This document shows positions 22,257 to 34,437 of a DNA stretch of 64,000 nucleotides, piece after piece. Position 1 is the stretch's first letter. The number at the start of each line of letters is the position of its first letter. The DNA comes from Nautilus pompilius (taxonomy: Eukaryota > Mollusca > Cephalopoda > Nautilida > Nautilidae). The notes under the pieces were generated by a model. The model had not been told where the DNA came from. It made no database searches and saw only the letters and a program-made list of their open reading frames with translations. The stretch covers positions 553,633-617,632 of the forward strand of contig JACATO010000985.1 of the NCBI GenBank assembly GCA_018389105.1. Reading direction: 5' to 3'. The translations under genes and the position numbers were made by a program.

Positions 22257-24737
22257 ATTATTCCATACTACTGCACTCAAACTTATCCTTTTAAGACTAT
22301 AAAAAAAATCACTTATCAAGGATTCATATTTGTATGACAGAGGCAATTCTCAGTAATCAAGGGTGCATTCCATTCACTCATCTAGAATGTATTCTGAACA
22401 TTCTCTTCTAGTGATAGATGTTTCAATGAGGCAAACAAAATGTACTTTTCTGTTACTATTGTACTGCTGGATTAAATATTTACAGATAGTGAAATGGAAT
22501 CAGAGGACAACATTCTGATTTTGGAAAGCATGGCATAAAAATGGAAAATGCAGCCAAAAAAGTATTACATTGGTTGTATTTGTACACAAAAACTTTCACT
22601 GGAAGCCAAGCTGAATAATATTACTGTTCTGTATGAGCATTTCAAAATGGACAGCCAGAACATATCTATGATATTGTTCTGGAACATTCCATTGTCATTT
22701 GGAACATTCAGATTGTCCAAAATTGTGAATGATCCTGAGCCATATATCAGCATGGGTATTTTATGCATATTACCTTTTAATTTTTAGAATTTGAGAGAAT
22801 CTTGAAGGGCAGATGAATAGATAAGGGCTAAACAAATAAGTTTTTTTTTTTTAAAATGATTTTTTTACAATTTTGTTCCATACAAAAAGTGTTTTTAATC
22901 TGCTTATAAACAAAAGATTCATTCTGAGTTATTAGTGCCTTGCAAGCTGGGTGAATTTGCTTAGCAACCATATGTTTGACACTTCTGAGTTAGAGTTAGG
23001 GGACAGGTCATAGGTCAAGCTAGACAGATATGATGCAATCAATACTAAGTGATTGTTAATGTCAAGATATTGATTGAAGTTATTTCAAACTTTTTAAAAA
23101 AGAAACTTCATTAAAATCTATTAAAACTATCTCATAAATGTACTGTCAACCTCAGCTGAATCCTCTATAAAAATTAAAAACGTTCTGAGAAGGATTGTTT
23201 TTGTATGTAATGATGTAATGCTACTGCTGTTTTTTTTAAAGTAGAATGCTAACTTCCAGCTGTGAGAGACTTAAGATAAACCTGATATTATAGGAATGAG
23301 TAGAACTAAGTCCTGATGTTGGAGTCATGAGAAGATTGTCAAAACATAGGATCATTAACTACTACTGTGATGGAGAACAGCCAAACCAACCTTCTACACT
23401 GATAACTTTCTGTTTCTAGCATGTGGCCTGTTTGCTCATCATGGGAGCATCTTCAATTTGGTCCCTGACTGGGAACCAAGCTATATCTGGTGTCTTATGA
23501 GTGGCTTTGTTTCTCACATTCTTCTGCATCAGCCCATTTTTCTCTGCTATCACATCACCTCTAATTAGGTTTTTTTTTTGGATAAACAAAGCCGGCATGC
23601 ATCTGATGCTTTTGTGCCAGCCAGCATTTCAAATTCCATGCAGACTCATTTATTCCCCAACCCAGTTAAGGTCAGTTTTGCCATGAGGGTTAATGCACAA
23701 CAGTGGAGCTATACTAACAATAGCTGAATGAAAGATATAGATTTCCAATACCACTGATAAAAGGCAGCATCCTTTTATGTAGCTATTAACACTTTTGGGA
23801 GGGTCCATAAAATACTTGTAAAGTCCATTCACAACATATTTCGTCCAGCATTGGACATTTCTGCCTGGTGACAGCTGTGATAGGCATCTGATTTTTCAAA
23901 TTAATGAAACTCAGTAATAACAGGCAAGATTATGCATCTACTATCAGCTTTACATGCGGAAACAAAAATCTAGCCACACATTTCTTCTTTCAAATTTCTT
24001 TTGTTTCGCTACTTCATCTTCCATTAAGTTCAACCAGACTCGATGATAACACCTAGAAACAAACTATTTTTTGTGAACTTTTCTTTCCTTTTTAAAAAAA
24101 AAAATTTCAGTATAGAATTTATCAATTAATGTGGTTAATTAATAAATTTTATTATGAAAGCATTTTCCAAATTTTAAATAAGACAAAATCCTAGAGTTTA
24201 ATTAATTTTTTTTTTTTGCAAAGATTACCCAATGAATTTTTTAAAAGCCATCTGAAAAACCCATTCCAGTGAGACAGTGAGCAATCATTTGCTATCAAAA
24301 AGGCAGAAGTCCTATTTTGTACATGGACAGCAGAATTTCTTTTTTAAAAATACCTAATGGCCAGCAAGCTAAACATGGCTGGCAGATTAGGACAGTCATA
24401 AACCACTTGTCAAGGTATCGGCTGGGCTTAAAAACAGGTTAAGATCCAAGTCACCTTCAGTTCTCTGACCCACGGAAGAATTTCAGCATACACAGACTTT
24501 CCAGAATCTTTCAAAGATTCAAACTTAGTTTAACGTGCAGACAAATGCTTCCTTTTTACTTATCAACAAGCAAAATGTAATTAGAATCCGGTTAAGCGCC
24601 CGCAGGCTCTGGTATTAAAAACGCTTCATTTCAAGGCTAAAACTACAAACTTCAACATCAGTGGATAGCAGGTGTACACGGCACAAGCAGTGATGTTTTC
24701 CTCCAATCTCACTAGTAAATTAAGCCATAACTGTTAC

Positions 24738-24848
24738 CTTCAGTTGCTCTATCAACATATCGTGCCACAGATGAAAGCTGGCAGTTTCCGTTGTTAGCTA
24801 AGGCATGGAATTCCTCTGCTGTAGGAATCTTACCCACAATATTAGAAT
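24738..24848 (-). CDS. Candidate coding exon of an unidentified gene
   Basis: A 111-base minus-strand segment lies between a strong acceptor (TTTTGTTTTGCAG|AT) and a good donor (GAAG|GTAACA). Only one frame looks protein-like: two bases of a split codon, then SNIVGKIPTAEEFHALANNG, NCQLSSVARYVDRATE and one base of a Gly codon. Phase is 1 at both ends. The peptide has a globular, amphipathic composition unlike the AT-rich translations around it. I do not recognise the family. It cannot belong to the hexosaminidase reading frame, which starts with its own ATG and signal peptide at 14259. A phase-compatible partner exon may lie at 33153-33183. Confidence 0.45.
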
Positions 24849-26827
24849 CTGCAAAACAAAACGGAAAAATCTTAATTCACGTAACATTTTAAGTCTTTTT
24901 CCAAAGCATCATGTTTTTTTGTTTTACTAGATTATCTGTAGTAGTCACTCTTGACCTTTTGTATATCAATTTGGCAATGCACGGGGGCAACAGTGGGCAG
25001 GAATACCAGTATTTAGAGGGTTAATGCCTGCCGAAAAACAAATGTTATTTTTTTTTTTAAAAAAAAAAGGGATTTTCTTTTTAAAGTTCTATTTTAAAAC
25101 CAATTCAATGATAAGGCAAGACTAGCAACCGATCTCCTAAAAAACACATCAATCAATCATCAAGTGCACTATAATTTTAACTTGAAAGCAAATGACAACC
25201 CACAGGAGATGTAATCTTCCATGTACCATAAAAGAAGTTTTTAAAAACTGTTCTAAGCTAACCATACTACTAAATCTACATACAACATAGACATCCCCTT
25301 CCTTGCCTGAATAAAAAGCAAAGTCAACCGCAGACACAAAGACAGAGGCAGACATTTAAGTTGTCTATCACATTCTGTGATTAATTCACAACTTGAAAAA
25401 AAAATCAATATGTTTCTTTTCATGTCTGGATGAGAAACCCCACCCATCAAGTTGCAGAGATCAATCTTTTCCTCTTTCTTTTTTTTTTTAATTATTAAAA
25501 GTAAAAAAAGAACATGTTGAACATAACGTTCCAAGATGTTAATATAATTTGACAGGTTTTCTTCATTGTAGATAATCCTGAGAGAGGTTGGATTATGATC
25601 AACACCACAGTTACTTGCATGTGCCACCTAAGTTCACGAAAAGATAATTCATAAAAAAAGCAGTGACCTTCTGGGCAGTGCTGGAAAGGTTTGTCAATCT
25701 GAATGCCCATATGCACTCATGCAGCAAGGGTGGAAACCGTTCATCAATGATTCAGTAAAAAAATCCATTTCCAAAGTGGTTCTGCTGCAAGACGATAAGA
25801 TCTCAAAGAATCTCAATTTTCTATTTTCTTTAAATGGCTTCAAATGTTGCAACCTCATGCATTACTCACTTTCTGAATATACTATAATACATGATAATAA
25901 TAGCATTAATGAGATATTATAAATAGTTGATTAAGGAATAAGCTACAAACACATTTATCTGGATCCAACCACTCCTACAGATTTTGAACATAACTATTAT
26001 TTCCATCAGTATCAGAACCACAGCTGATATTGTTAATGGTCAGCCACCATGTTTACATTCACCCTGGCATGAAATTGCCTCAGATCAATATTCATGACAT
26101 TTTTAGTATAAATTTCAGTTACTCATTTCTCCCTTCCCCACCAAAAACAATCTATTGCTACCAACCTATCCAGAACCAATAATAAGCACACTTAGACATT
26201 ATCTTTCTAAATCAGAAAAAATTTACATAATTCTCAGATGAGTTTGTGGTAAATAGAACAAATTGTTCTGATTTACCAAGATGTGAAAGAAACCAAAAGG
26301 TGAGTTGTGTTGGAAAATGTCAAAGTCTCACCTGACATTCATGATAGTTAGAAAACAACAAAGGATCCTTTCCAACAAACCTGAAAACTAATGGGATCAA
26401 AAGACATGTAAGAAGAAAAAAATTGTTTATTTTTACCTGCAGCTTCTCTACTGTAATTTCGCACAGTACAGTTTGCATGCTCACATAATCCATGCCAGTA
26501 ATTCTTTCAGAGCTTATCAAAAGTGATTTTCAGAATTGAAATGGTGTTTAAGTTTCAAAATACATGCAATATTAATCCCTTTAACTAGGATTAAATTTTA
26601 ATTGTGCTATATGCACATAACTATTTTTCCCTCCAATTTTAGTTTGTTAAAAAAGGGAAGACTATTTTAATTGGACATAGAAAACGTTCTTGCCAATTTA
26701 GAGTCTGACGACTTTCTATTGGAAATGAATGGAAAGTTAAAATCTTCACCAAGAAGCGAGAAAAGGAGATGTCAGTTAAACCATTTGGCTAAACAACTTA
26801 TAATTTTATTCTCTCTTTTCTTTCCCA

Positions 26828-27000
26828 GTTGGGCATTCGAGTTTCCTCCAACATCTAAAAATAGAGTTTTAGTAGAGCTTCACAGGTAACTGTAACTCGT
26901 CTGGTTTGCAGCTTGACTACCTCTCTAGTGTGTCCAACCATACCTAGTTTACTACTACTACTAGCCTGGTCACTAAGGTCAATATGCAACACCATCCCCT
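26828..27000 (+). mobile_element. tRNA-Gly-like SINE fragment (sense on plus strand)
   Basis: GTTTCCTCCAACATCTAAAA then ATAGAGTTTTAGTAGAG corresponds to the block TTTCCTTCCACATCTAAAGA, AACAGAGTCCTAGTG at 60.64-60.68 kb. CCATACCTAGTTTACTA and GGTCACTAAGGTCAATAT are the reverse of the 27.3-kb copy's tail region (ACCTTGGTGACTAAGTAACC). The tRNA-like head is missing. Confidence 0.4.
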
Positions 27001-27289
27001 GACCCGCTCACTACCCTGTGACATTTTCAGACCTCAAATAGTCAGGGCAGGATTCAAAAAGATCTAATTATTTGCTTAGGTAAGTGGAAGTAACTACAGA
27101 TAACTAACCATTAGCATTACAGCAAAATTATTAATTTTTACTAATTAACTCTCTGTTGTGCCATCAGAACTAGCTAAAGCTAAGCAAAGGAGTCTTCATT
27201 CTCACTGAATAGTTTAGCTTGCACAAAATGTTTTTTTTTGTTGTTGATTTTTAAACTATCTTTTTAAGTGAAAATCTGTCTTGACTTTT

Positions 27290-27640
27290 AAGGCCTAAGG
27301 ACATCTCAGAGCAATGAGCTGAAGGAGGGTGGATGGATGATGTAGGTGTTAACCTTGGTGACTAAGTAACCTAGGTACAATTTTGGGCTCTTGAGCAGTG
27401 GTTAAGATACAAGAAAATAAATAGTTACACACAGAACCTCCCCCCCACCATCAACCTGTGAATCCCAACTAGAACTCTTCTTCTAGATGTAAAAGGAAAT
27501 TGGAGAGGCCGGAGAAATTCCATGTAGCTGAGTGATGAAAAGTGAGAAGAAACTGTCATGGAGATACAGCAGCAAAGCCAAGTCCTCAACATGGCAGTCC
27601 AATAGTCTACTGATGAACCACTGGGCATCCAAAAAATGTT
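27290..27640 (-). mobile_element. tRNA-Gly-like SINE copy (sense on minus strand)
   Basis: It shares with the 61.8-62.1 kb copy, in order: AAGG.CATCTCA.AGCAATGA, GTTAACCTTGGTGACTAAGT, ACCTAGGTACAATTTTGGGC, TCTTGAGCAGTGGTTAAG, AGAACCTCC, GTGAGAAGAAAC and the reversed tRNA-like head CCTCAACATGGCAGTCCAAT, AGTCTAC..ATGAACCAC. This is nearly the full element but diverged by small indels. Confidence 0.6.
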
Positions 27641-29949
27641 CCAAATACATAGATTGTAAGTGTTATTAGTCTTTCTAACAAAACCTGTAATTTAATTATT
27701 CGTTTTGTATTATATGCTGACAATATGTAATATTAAAAAAAAAAACAAAAAAGGGATACCAGTAATAAATTTGTATTAACTAGCTAGTAAATAAATACTG
27801 ATTTAATGACAAATAAATCAATTAGTAATTTTTAAAAACTAAAGATCCAAAAAGCAATTTTTTAAAAATTTTCTCTTGATATGTAGTTTTTTTAAGATGC
27901 TGTTTGATTTTTTTCTTAATGCCTACAAGGGTGACAACTCTGGTGAAAGTGCATAGTGCCTCAGTTGTCCACTAGGATGCATTGCCTATTCTGTACCATG
28001 TCGAGTTACCACACCTCAAACTTCTGCAGGAAAATCCTTAAAAGAAATCATGCCAGGTAGATATGCCAACCAAACTGGTACCTTGAGAGAAATCTTTTGA
28101 CCTTACCAGTACTCTAGCCTTTACTTTGTAAACAAAGTATTATCCTTGTATGGATTTTGATAGTTAGTTAGGTGAAAAAGTGCCTGGTCAACCATCATAG
28201 TTGATGTTTAATTTAAAACTGATGCTATCTAATTATTCTTACAAAAAAAGAAAAAAATTTAATAAAAATTATGTAGCCTAACAAGAACTTTAAAGCTAAA
28301 AATATAAAATTATTATGCTTATAATTATTGGACAAAAGACAATTACTGTCATTTTTAAAATTTATTCCATATTATTCTGACTTTATGCCATTTTTTCTGC
28401 CAGTTAATTACAATAGCTGAAGTTCATATCAAAATTTTTCTGCGTCATTCTTTACTTCTGATGAAATAAAAGAATCAAGTATCTTTGTTTTGAGCTGATT
28501 GAAGACTTAAAAGTTAAGGTAAATCAGTCTAATTACAAGACAAGCAGATTACTATCATCCTACACTGTGACATTTTACTATAAAATATTATACATTGCCA
28601 TCAGCCTGTCCAATGCAGTCACCATAATGTCCACAGATGCAAAGACTGATGCAGAAATGGTAATGCATAAAAGAAGCATGGCACACCTTTCTATAGTATT
28701 AATAATATTGAGCTGTCTGGATATTTTCTTACTGCACTGTACACAAATGGCATATCTTGGAACATTTTTCCCATCTAACATATGAAAATAAGATAGAAAA
28801 TTCTTTTAAATGTGTAAAATTAGGTGTTTTCTTTTTAAATCAATATTCTCAATCCAGAACTTTTAAAAAGAAAAAATAAAATAGAAAAGACAAAGAAACA
28901 ATACAAAAATAACATCTATACCATCCATCATTTTCTATAGGAATGTTACTACTTAAGAGAAGACACATCTCTCATGGGAAATTTAGAACTGATTAAACTA
29001 AGATGCATGCAAGAAAGATCTGGAAAGAGAAATAATTGAGCAGTTGGATTTCAGGACTGTAGGGGAAAAAAACAACAAAAACAGACAACAGATTACATTA
29101 ATTTTTTCTCTTTCTAAATTCTGACATTTGTCATTGCAAGAACTCTAGGATTAAATGTCATTATTCCAACTTCCTAAAACGACCCTGAATGAAAGAATAT
29201 GATTGGACAGTCTAACCACCACATTTTCATGAAAGTATACATACTAAGTATCTAGAACTCTGTTTCTTTTTATACATATATATATATCAGCCATTAGATT
29301 ACAGTAAAAAAAAAGAAAGAAAGCTATGATGTAAATGCAATAACCCTATTAATACTATCCATTTTTTGTAAACAACATACACTTGTTTAATTTCTAATTT
29401 CAGTATCTTCAGTAAAGGAAATATTACAAAATTTAACTGTCTAATGATAATAATCTATAGCATTTCATTTACCTGCCTCATTATCACTACACATTCAATC
29501 CAATAAATTAATATGAATAAATACATTTTATGAATTATTTGTAAAGTTAAGCATTCAAATTCTAAATTGCCCAAGTTTGCAAGAAACAAAACTTATATTT
29601 AAAATCCTGTAAACCACATTTTTACACACACACTCTATCTCACTCTCAGCCAGTGCATATTTATGAGGTCAGTCATATTGTGAAGATCAGTTTAACCCAT
29701 TCAGTCCTTGGACAACAGATTGTTGGAGAGGCAGTGCATAAGGCAGCCAATGAACTTTTGTTTTACTATGGAGACTACAGTCAGGATCTGATGTCGGCCT
29801 GAGTTAAAAACCATACCTAGAGTCAAGGTTCAACATGAGGGAGACCTCATTTCTGGGTGTGAAAGTTAAACTTAATGGTGCCTATAAACAATTATACTGT
29901 TAAATTAAATCCTACCAAGAATTAGTCAATTAATGTTAAATACACAAAG

Positions 29950-30140
29950 CAACAGGTAGCCTAGTGATTGCCAAGGTTGAGCCATAACCTAGCTCGGCTC
30001 GATTTGGCATACCTATCTCCCTGAAATGGTTTCTTCTTGCTCTTCTTCCACCAGCCAGTCATGTGGGATTTCCTCCAGTTTTCTTCCACATCCATAAGAA
30101 TTTCCCTGCCAAAGAAGTGCCAGACTCCTCATGGCATGGG
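29950..30140 (+). mobile_element. tRNA-like SINE copy (sense on plus strand)
   Basis: It begins with a degenerate tRNA-like head (GTAGCCTAGTGATTGCCAAG, then CTCGGCTCGATTTGG resembling box B) and continues into the family's body: TCTTGCTCTTCTTCCACCAG, CCAGTCATGTGGGATTTCCT, CCAGTTTTCTTCCACATCC. These match the reverse complement of the body seen at 61.98-62.03 kb. Confidence 0.45.
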
Positions 30141-30986
30141 ATAACACACTTAAGTGGATAAACCCAGCAATGTGCTCCCTTGCCAGCGCAGTTTCCCTTG
30201 TAGGGACTGTTGAATAAAAACAAACATGTAGCATAAAAAAACAACAACACGCACACAATGAAGACCATAAATGTGATTCATCTACAAAATATCCCATATT
30301 TCATATGAAATTCAATTTATTAGTGCATATAGGTTAGATTATAAAAATATGACTATTAACAGATCCAGTCTGTCACACTTTTGTCACAGGATTTTAAAAC
30401 TGAAGTATCCTCCTTAATGTTAATTAATTATCTTATACGTTAACCTGAAATTATGGCCACAAGGGTAAATATTCAAATCAGACTTCTTTGATTTTTTTAA
30501 AATAATTTATCATATGCAAGGATCACATATAAAGTGAGATAACAGAATTGTGTTTCTGATTCATCACAAGTTAAATCTCAAGGTAAAAACTAAATGCTAG
30601 AACTTTACATTAAACTCCCCTTCATTATCTTATTATCGCTCACTTTAAAAATTTTTTTTTTAAAGCTACTAATATAAAATAAAGCAGACACCATTTGTCC
30701 AGTTACCTACTCAATGTTAACATCCAGGAAAGTTACATCACATCCAGCAGTGTATCGGGTTGCAGCATCAATAATAATTATTCAATTCAGTTTTACAAGA
30801 TCTAATACCAATTGAGAAAGTGCAATGTCTTCCAGTCCTGGAAAGATTCAGGAGAACTGATGTCATTCAAAAAGTCTCAACAACAACAAATAAAATCTTA
30901 CAGCATAGATGGATGTTGGAATTTTCCTGACTTTGCAGAGATGAATCTAGTAGCGTAGTGAAGTATAGGGCTTACTAAGAAAGAAA

Positions 30987-31134
30987 TGGCCACCATATAA
31001 ATTTCTCCCAGTCAAGGATGTTCAGCTAATCAGCACCAGGAACTGGACAATCACGTGTTCTGGCCACCATATAAATTTCTCCCAGTCAAGGATGTTCAGC
31101 TAATCAGCACCAGGAACTGGACAATCACGTGTTC
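30987..31134. repeat. Perfect 74-bp tandem duplication (two copies)
   Basis: Bases 30987-31060 and 31061-31134 are identical by eye over all 74 positions. Each unit starts TGGCCACCATATAAATTTCT and ends GGACAATCACGTGTTC. The absence of any difference in an otherwise diverged neighbourhood means the duplication is very recent, polymorphic, or an assembly artefact. Confidence 0.9.
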
Positions 31135-31249
31135 AAAACCACTAACTGTCCAGAAAAGCATTTTCTTCCCCAGACTACTTTAATCTTAGTTTTCTCAATT
31201 TCCTTTTTGTTGCAAAATATTGTTTACTTTATATTTTCAGGTCAAGCAG

Positions 31250-32700
31250 TAGTGCATGAACAGTGAGGAACTGGTAAAAGGCACGTACAAGAAATATGAG
31301 GAAGGTGGGTTTCAAGAGACAGAGTCAGAACTGACCAAAGCAGCAAAAGGCAAATTAGATGAACTGCTGGATACACGAAATTGTGTAGACTTGATAGTGG
31401 ATGAATCTGTAGGCATTTGTGTGCACGAAAACTCGATTTTGTAGCCGAGCAGGCAAAAATTGCTTTTCGTGGCAATACTGCTGTCAATGATGGGAAAAGT
31501 GGTACAATTATACATGGCATTGTTCGGTTGTTTTGGGGTTTTCCTTTTTTTAAAGATAGATGAGTTTGCTCTTGATAGTGCCAATGTTATGGTGAGAAGA
31601 TTACAGTGTGGCAACAGCTGTAAAAGATTGACCACAATTTCATTACCATTTATCCGTTGCTGCTTATTATGCTGCCACAGATTTAAAGGCCCCTTTTTAT
31701 GTGCAGACTACATTCAGAGACATGTATGGGTTTTACGATATTCTATATTCTACTAAGGTAAGAAAAATAACAGTAGATGTGGGGAATCGTGGAAACCCAT
31801 GTAAAGAAATTCGAGAAACCTATTTAGATGGTTCTCTCTCCAAGTGGGTTGCAAAATCCTAAGGGAAAGGGGCTACTAAAGAAAGTAAAAACTTATTCTT
31901 TTGTAGCAATTTTCCACCTGCTGACTGATGTGCTAAGACTGTTGCGAAAGTGATCCAGATTCTTTTAGAGATTTCTTAGAGAGGAAGCGAATACAATGTT
32001 ACAAGTGACAACTGATATGCTCAAGACCATCAGTTGGCAGCGACCCTTTCCTGCAAGAGCTTGAAGATCTGTGGCATCAGACAGAGATAATCTCCATGAA
32101 ATTGAGTTGAAGGCCATGCTAGTAATAACAGGCATTCAAATGTTGTTCAGAACATCTAAAATGGGATGCCTTGGATATCTTGACTCTAGCCATACTTCCT
32201 TCCCCAAACTATGCCCATACTCATCATCAGCAGATCAACCAAGTATTTAGCACCCCTCCAGGTTAAGATGGAGGATCCAGCTGTTCACTGACAACTACTA
32301 AATAAGGAGGAATTTCTTTCGGTTCAGGCATACTTTTTTAAACCCTAACCTTGACACTTATATATATATATATGCAAAATGCTTCTTACAACAACGACGG
32401 AGTAGGAGTTTCCAAATTACAACATCTTGGCATAAATTATGTTGAGTGTGGCCCTTAACGTTTTACCATGTGAAGGGAGTTTTAGCCAGCAGAAGAGACA
32501 AAAAAACAAAACAAAAAAAAAACTGAAAAAATGGACTGGCAGTAGAAAGACTTGGCAACAAAATGATAGAGTCGGCAAGAGATATATGGGACTGGGAACA
32601 ACCACAAGAGGCAGCAGACTATTTTAATCAATCCAGAAAAGGGATGAAACCCAACCGAAATAAACTAACATTTCATTTTGCTCCAATGCAACATGGTTTA
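31250..32700 (+). pseudogene. hAT-like transposase relic
   Basis: Plus-strand pieces read like a hAT transposase of the ZNF862/C17orf113 type. ELLDTRNCVDLIVDESVGIC resembles that group's VDESTDI segment, followed by FRGNTAVNDGKSGTIIHGIV and FALDSANVMVRR (family GSDGASVMVGK). A poor match with several stops continues, ending in a stretch like SARDIWDWEQPQEAADYF at ~32570-32630. The first half is convincing; the end assignment is weak. The two hAT relics in this window (this one and ~21 kb) are from different lineages. Confidence 0.5.
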
Positions 32701-33051
32701 AACTAATTTTAAATCATATGAACAGAAAAATAAAGTTTCATGTCGTATGAAGAACCCTGCTTTCATACATGGGTCCAAATAAATAACTGAGATCATGCCA
32801 AAATAAAGGTTCAATGGTCGTAACACAACTAGTTTTGCTCGAAATTTAGAAATCCCCCCCCAACACACACTTTTTACCACCTGACCCAAAACAGGGCAGA
32901 AACATATGCCCCATCTTTCTTCTCCAATCCAAAAAGAGCATGAAAACTTTTGGTGATCAAAAGTTCATTAGTTAACTTTCCATATCTTTTTTTTTTTGCA
33001 ATACCACAACAATTTTGCCTGCATTGGCAATTGGGAAGACAAGAGAGATTC

Positions 33052-33183
33052 TTAACAAACCGAATTGTCTTTTTTTTTTTTCAGTCGTTCTAACTCCTTG
33101 AACCTGGGGCCATAGTTTTCTTTAACCTTGATAAGCATCGCCACATACTTACAAGCACCAGCTTTATCAACCGAATGGAAATT
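33052..33183 (-). CDS. Candidate exon of an unidentified gene (two possible 3' ends)
   Basis: An excellent acceptor (TTTTTTTACCTACTTTCAG) at 33184 opens a phase-0 frame: NFHSVDKAGACKYVAMLIKV, KENYGPRFKELERLKKKKDN, SVC and a stop at 33052-33054. Either this is a last exon of 43 codons with a basic C-terminus, or it ends early at a near-consensus donor (GCTT|GTAAGTATG at 33152). The early end leaves a 31-base exon NFHSVDKAGA in phase 1, whose split codon would be completed by the exon at 24848 (giving Tyr). I do not recognise the protein. The polypyrimidine tract and non-AT-rich codons favour a real exon, but there is no homology. Confidence 0.3.
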   Translation of the reverse strand, partial: NFHSVDKAGACKYVAMLIKVKENYGPRFKELERLKKKKDNSVC

Positions 33184-34272
33184 CTGAAAGTAGGTAAAAA
33201 AAAATCTTTTCCTTTTCTCTCTGTTATGGACAACCAAGTAGAGTTTTCTCATGAAACCTCAAAATTTTCCAGATAACAATGCTGAGAAGTTTACCCTCCC
33301 CCCCCCCAGGAGCTCCAAATTTAGATTTTGCATCAATCAGTGAAGAACGACAAATCTAAGACCCACTTCCCGGAACTGAACCACACTTTTCACTTGGCAT
33401 ATTTTGCAAAGTAATTCAACTTTTTTTCTCTCTCTCTCTCTCTCTACAGAATCATATCCCTACTGAGCCAACATTACTTGACTATCCTGTACATCTAAAA
33501 CTAGTTTAACAATCAGCCAATGTGGCAGTGGATTTTGTTCATTGTTTCAGCTGCATTCATAACTTTCCGCAAATGACTGCTTCTTCGTATTAAGCTTAGA
33601 AGAAATATTGGATAGAAACAAATTAGGTCTGGTCATTTGTCTGTTAGCCAGCACCATCAGTGGTTACAGCGACTGTTTTAAATTCAACTCCAAAGTTAGA
33701 AAAGGCTCCCCTTCAGCCTGCTGAAAATATCTACAAGTCTGCTTGTGCAATGAAAGAAGCTCCTCTCTCCACACATACGTTTCATTTTCACTTTTCTTTT
33801 GCTAATAACAAACTTGTCCATTCATGTTCAAGGTAGCAGTGACTTTCCAACTGCTAGAGCAATTTTCATATTCAGTTAACAAGGTGTCCAGTTACAGAAG
33901 GCAACAGTGTAGCAAAAGGCACAGAGCAATGACATCACATCATGCAAGCACTTGTAGATACTCATTCATTGCAAGTGCACTGACACAGAGGGTCTACGCA
34001 CTATTTAAATGGTGCAACCGACTTAGGCTGATGAGAAGTAATAACTGCTGCTGCGCGAATTAAACTGCTGTGCTGCTTTTTATGCCAAAAAAAATTTAGT
34101 TTTAGAAAATATTCATGTCAGTGGGAAACTAACTATACAAATATTAGTTTTCCTTTTCTGATAATGTATGTAACATGCTGCATGAGCAAATAGTAATGTG
34201 AAATGCAAGCAATTTATTTAATACATTTAAAAAATACTATAAGAATGTATATTCAGAGGTGTGGAAGTCTTT

Positions 34273-34437
34273 TTAACTGTGTACCATCTATGGCTAATCA
34301 GCACCCTTCTAGCCTCTAAGTCTATTACTCAGCACAAGTGGAACCATAGGGGCTGTGACAACAGTGTTAATATAACCTTTTGTAATGACAAATCCATATC
34401 ACCCCAATCACACGTGTTTCAGTATTGTGTGTGGTGA
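34273..34437. repeat. Dispersed repeat family B, copy 1
   Basis: It aligns with 36105-36255: GTTAATATAACCTTTTGTAA, TGACAAATCCATATCACC, CACACGTGTTT here versus GTTAATATAATCCTTTATAA, TGACAAAACCACATTGCT, TTCATGTGTTT there. Both are preceded by a TTAAC-T-TGTRTACCATC block. The nature is unknown; the TTAA-CCC start of the second copy hints at a piggyBac-type end. Confidence 0.45.

Larger units (their letters stand above)
14260..24737. other. Gap between hexosaminidase exon 1 and the 24.7-kb exon
   Basis: No host coding exon is supported here. The stretch holds the likely promoter or untranslated leader of the hexosaminidase (just right of 14260; no TATA box I would stand behind), a (CT)n tract at 14464-14480, the Tigger-type element, an inverted-repeat MITE, and mariner and hAT relics listed separately. 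The remainder, including 15.7-17.8 kb and 22.3-24.7 kb, shows no family I recognise. Confidence 0.6.
24849..33051. other. Stretch between candidate exons, 24.8-33.1 kb
   Basis: No gene is confirmed here. It contains SINE fragments (~26.83, 27.29 and 29.95 kb), a perfect 74-bp tandem duplication, and a hAT-like relic at ~31.25-32.7 kb. A 201-base open stretch on the minus strand (26320-26520) has one or two plausible splice motifs but no recognisable product. The rest is AT-rich without identifiable features. Confidence 0.5.

Noticed and set aside
22548-22787. Open frames on both strands at the same place
   Set aside because: Both strands being open reflects base composition; no family match.
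26320-26520. Minus-strand open frame with two possible splice motifs
   Set aside because: The implied intron would be ~56 bases in a locus of kilobase introns, phases do not fit the 24.8-kb exon, and no family is recognised.
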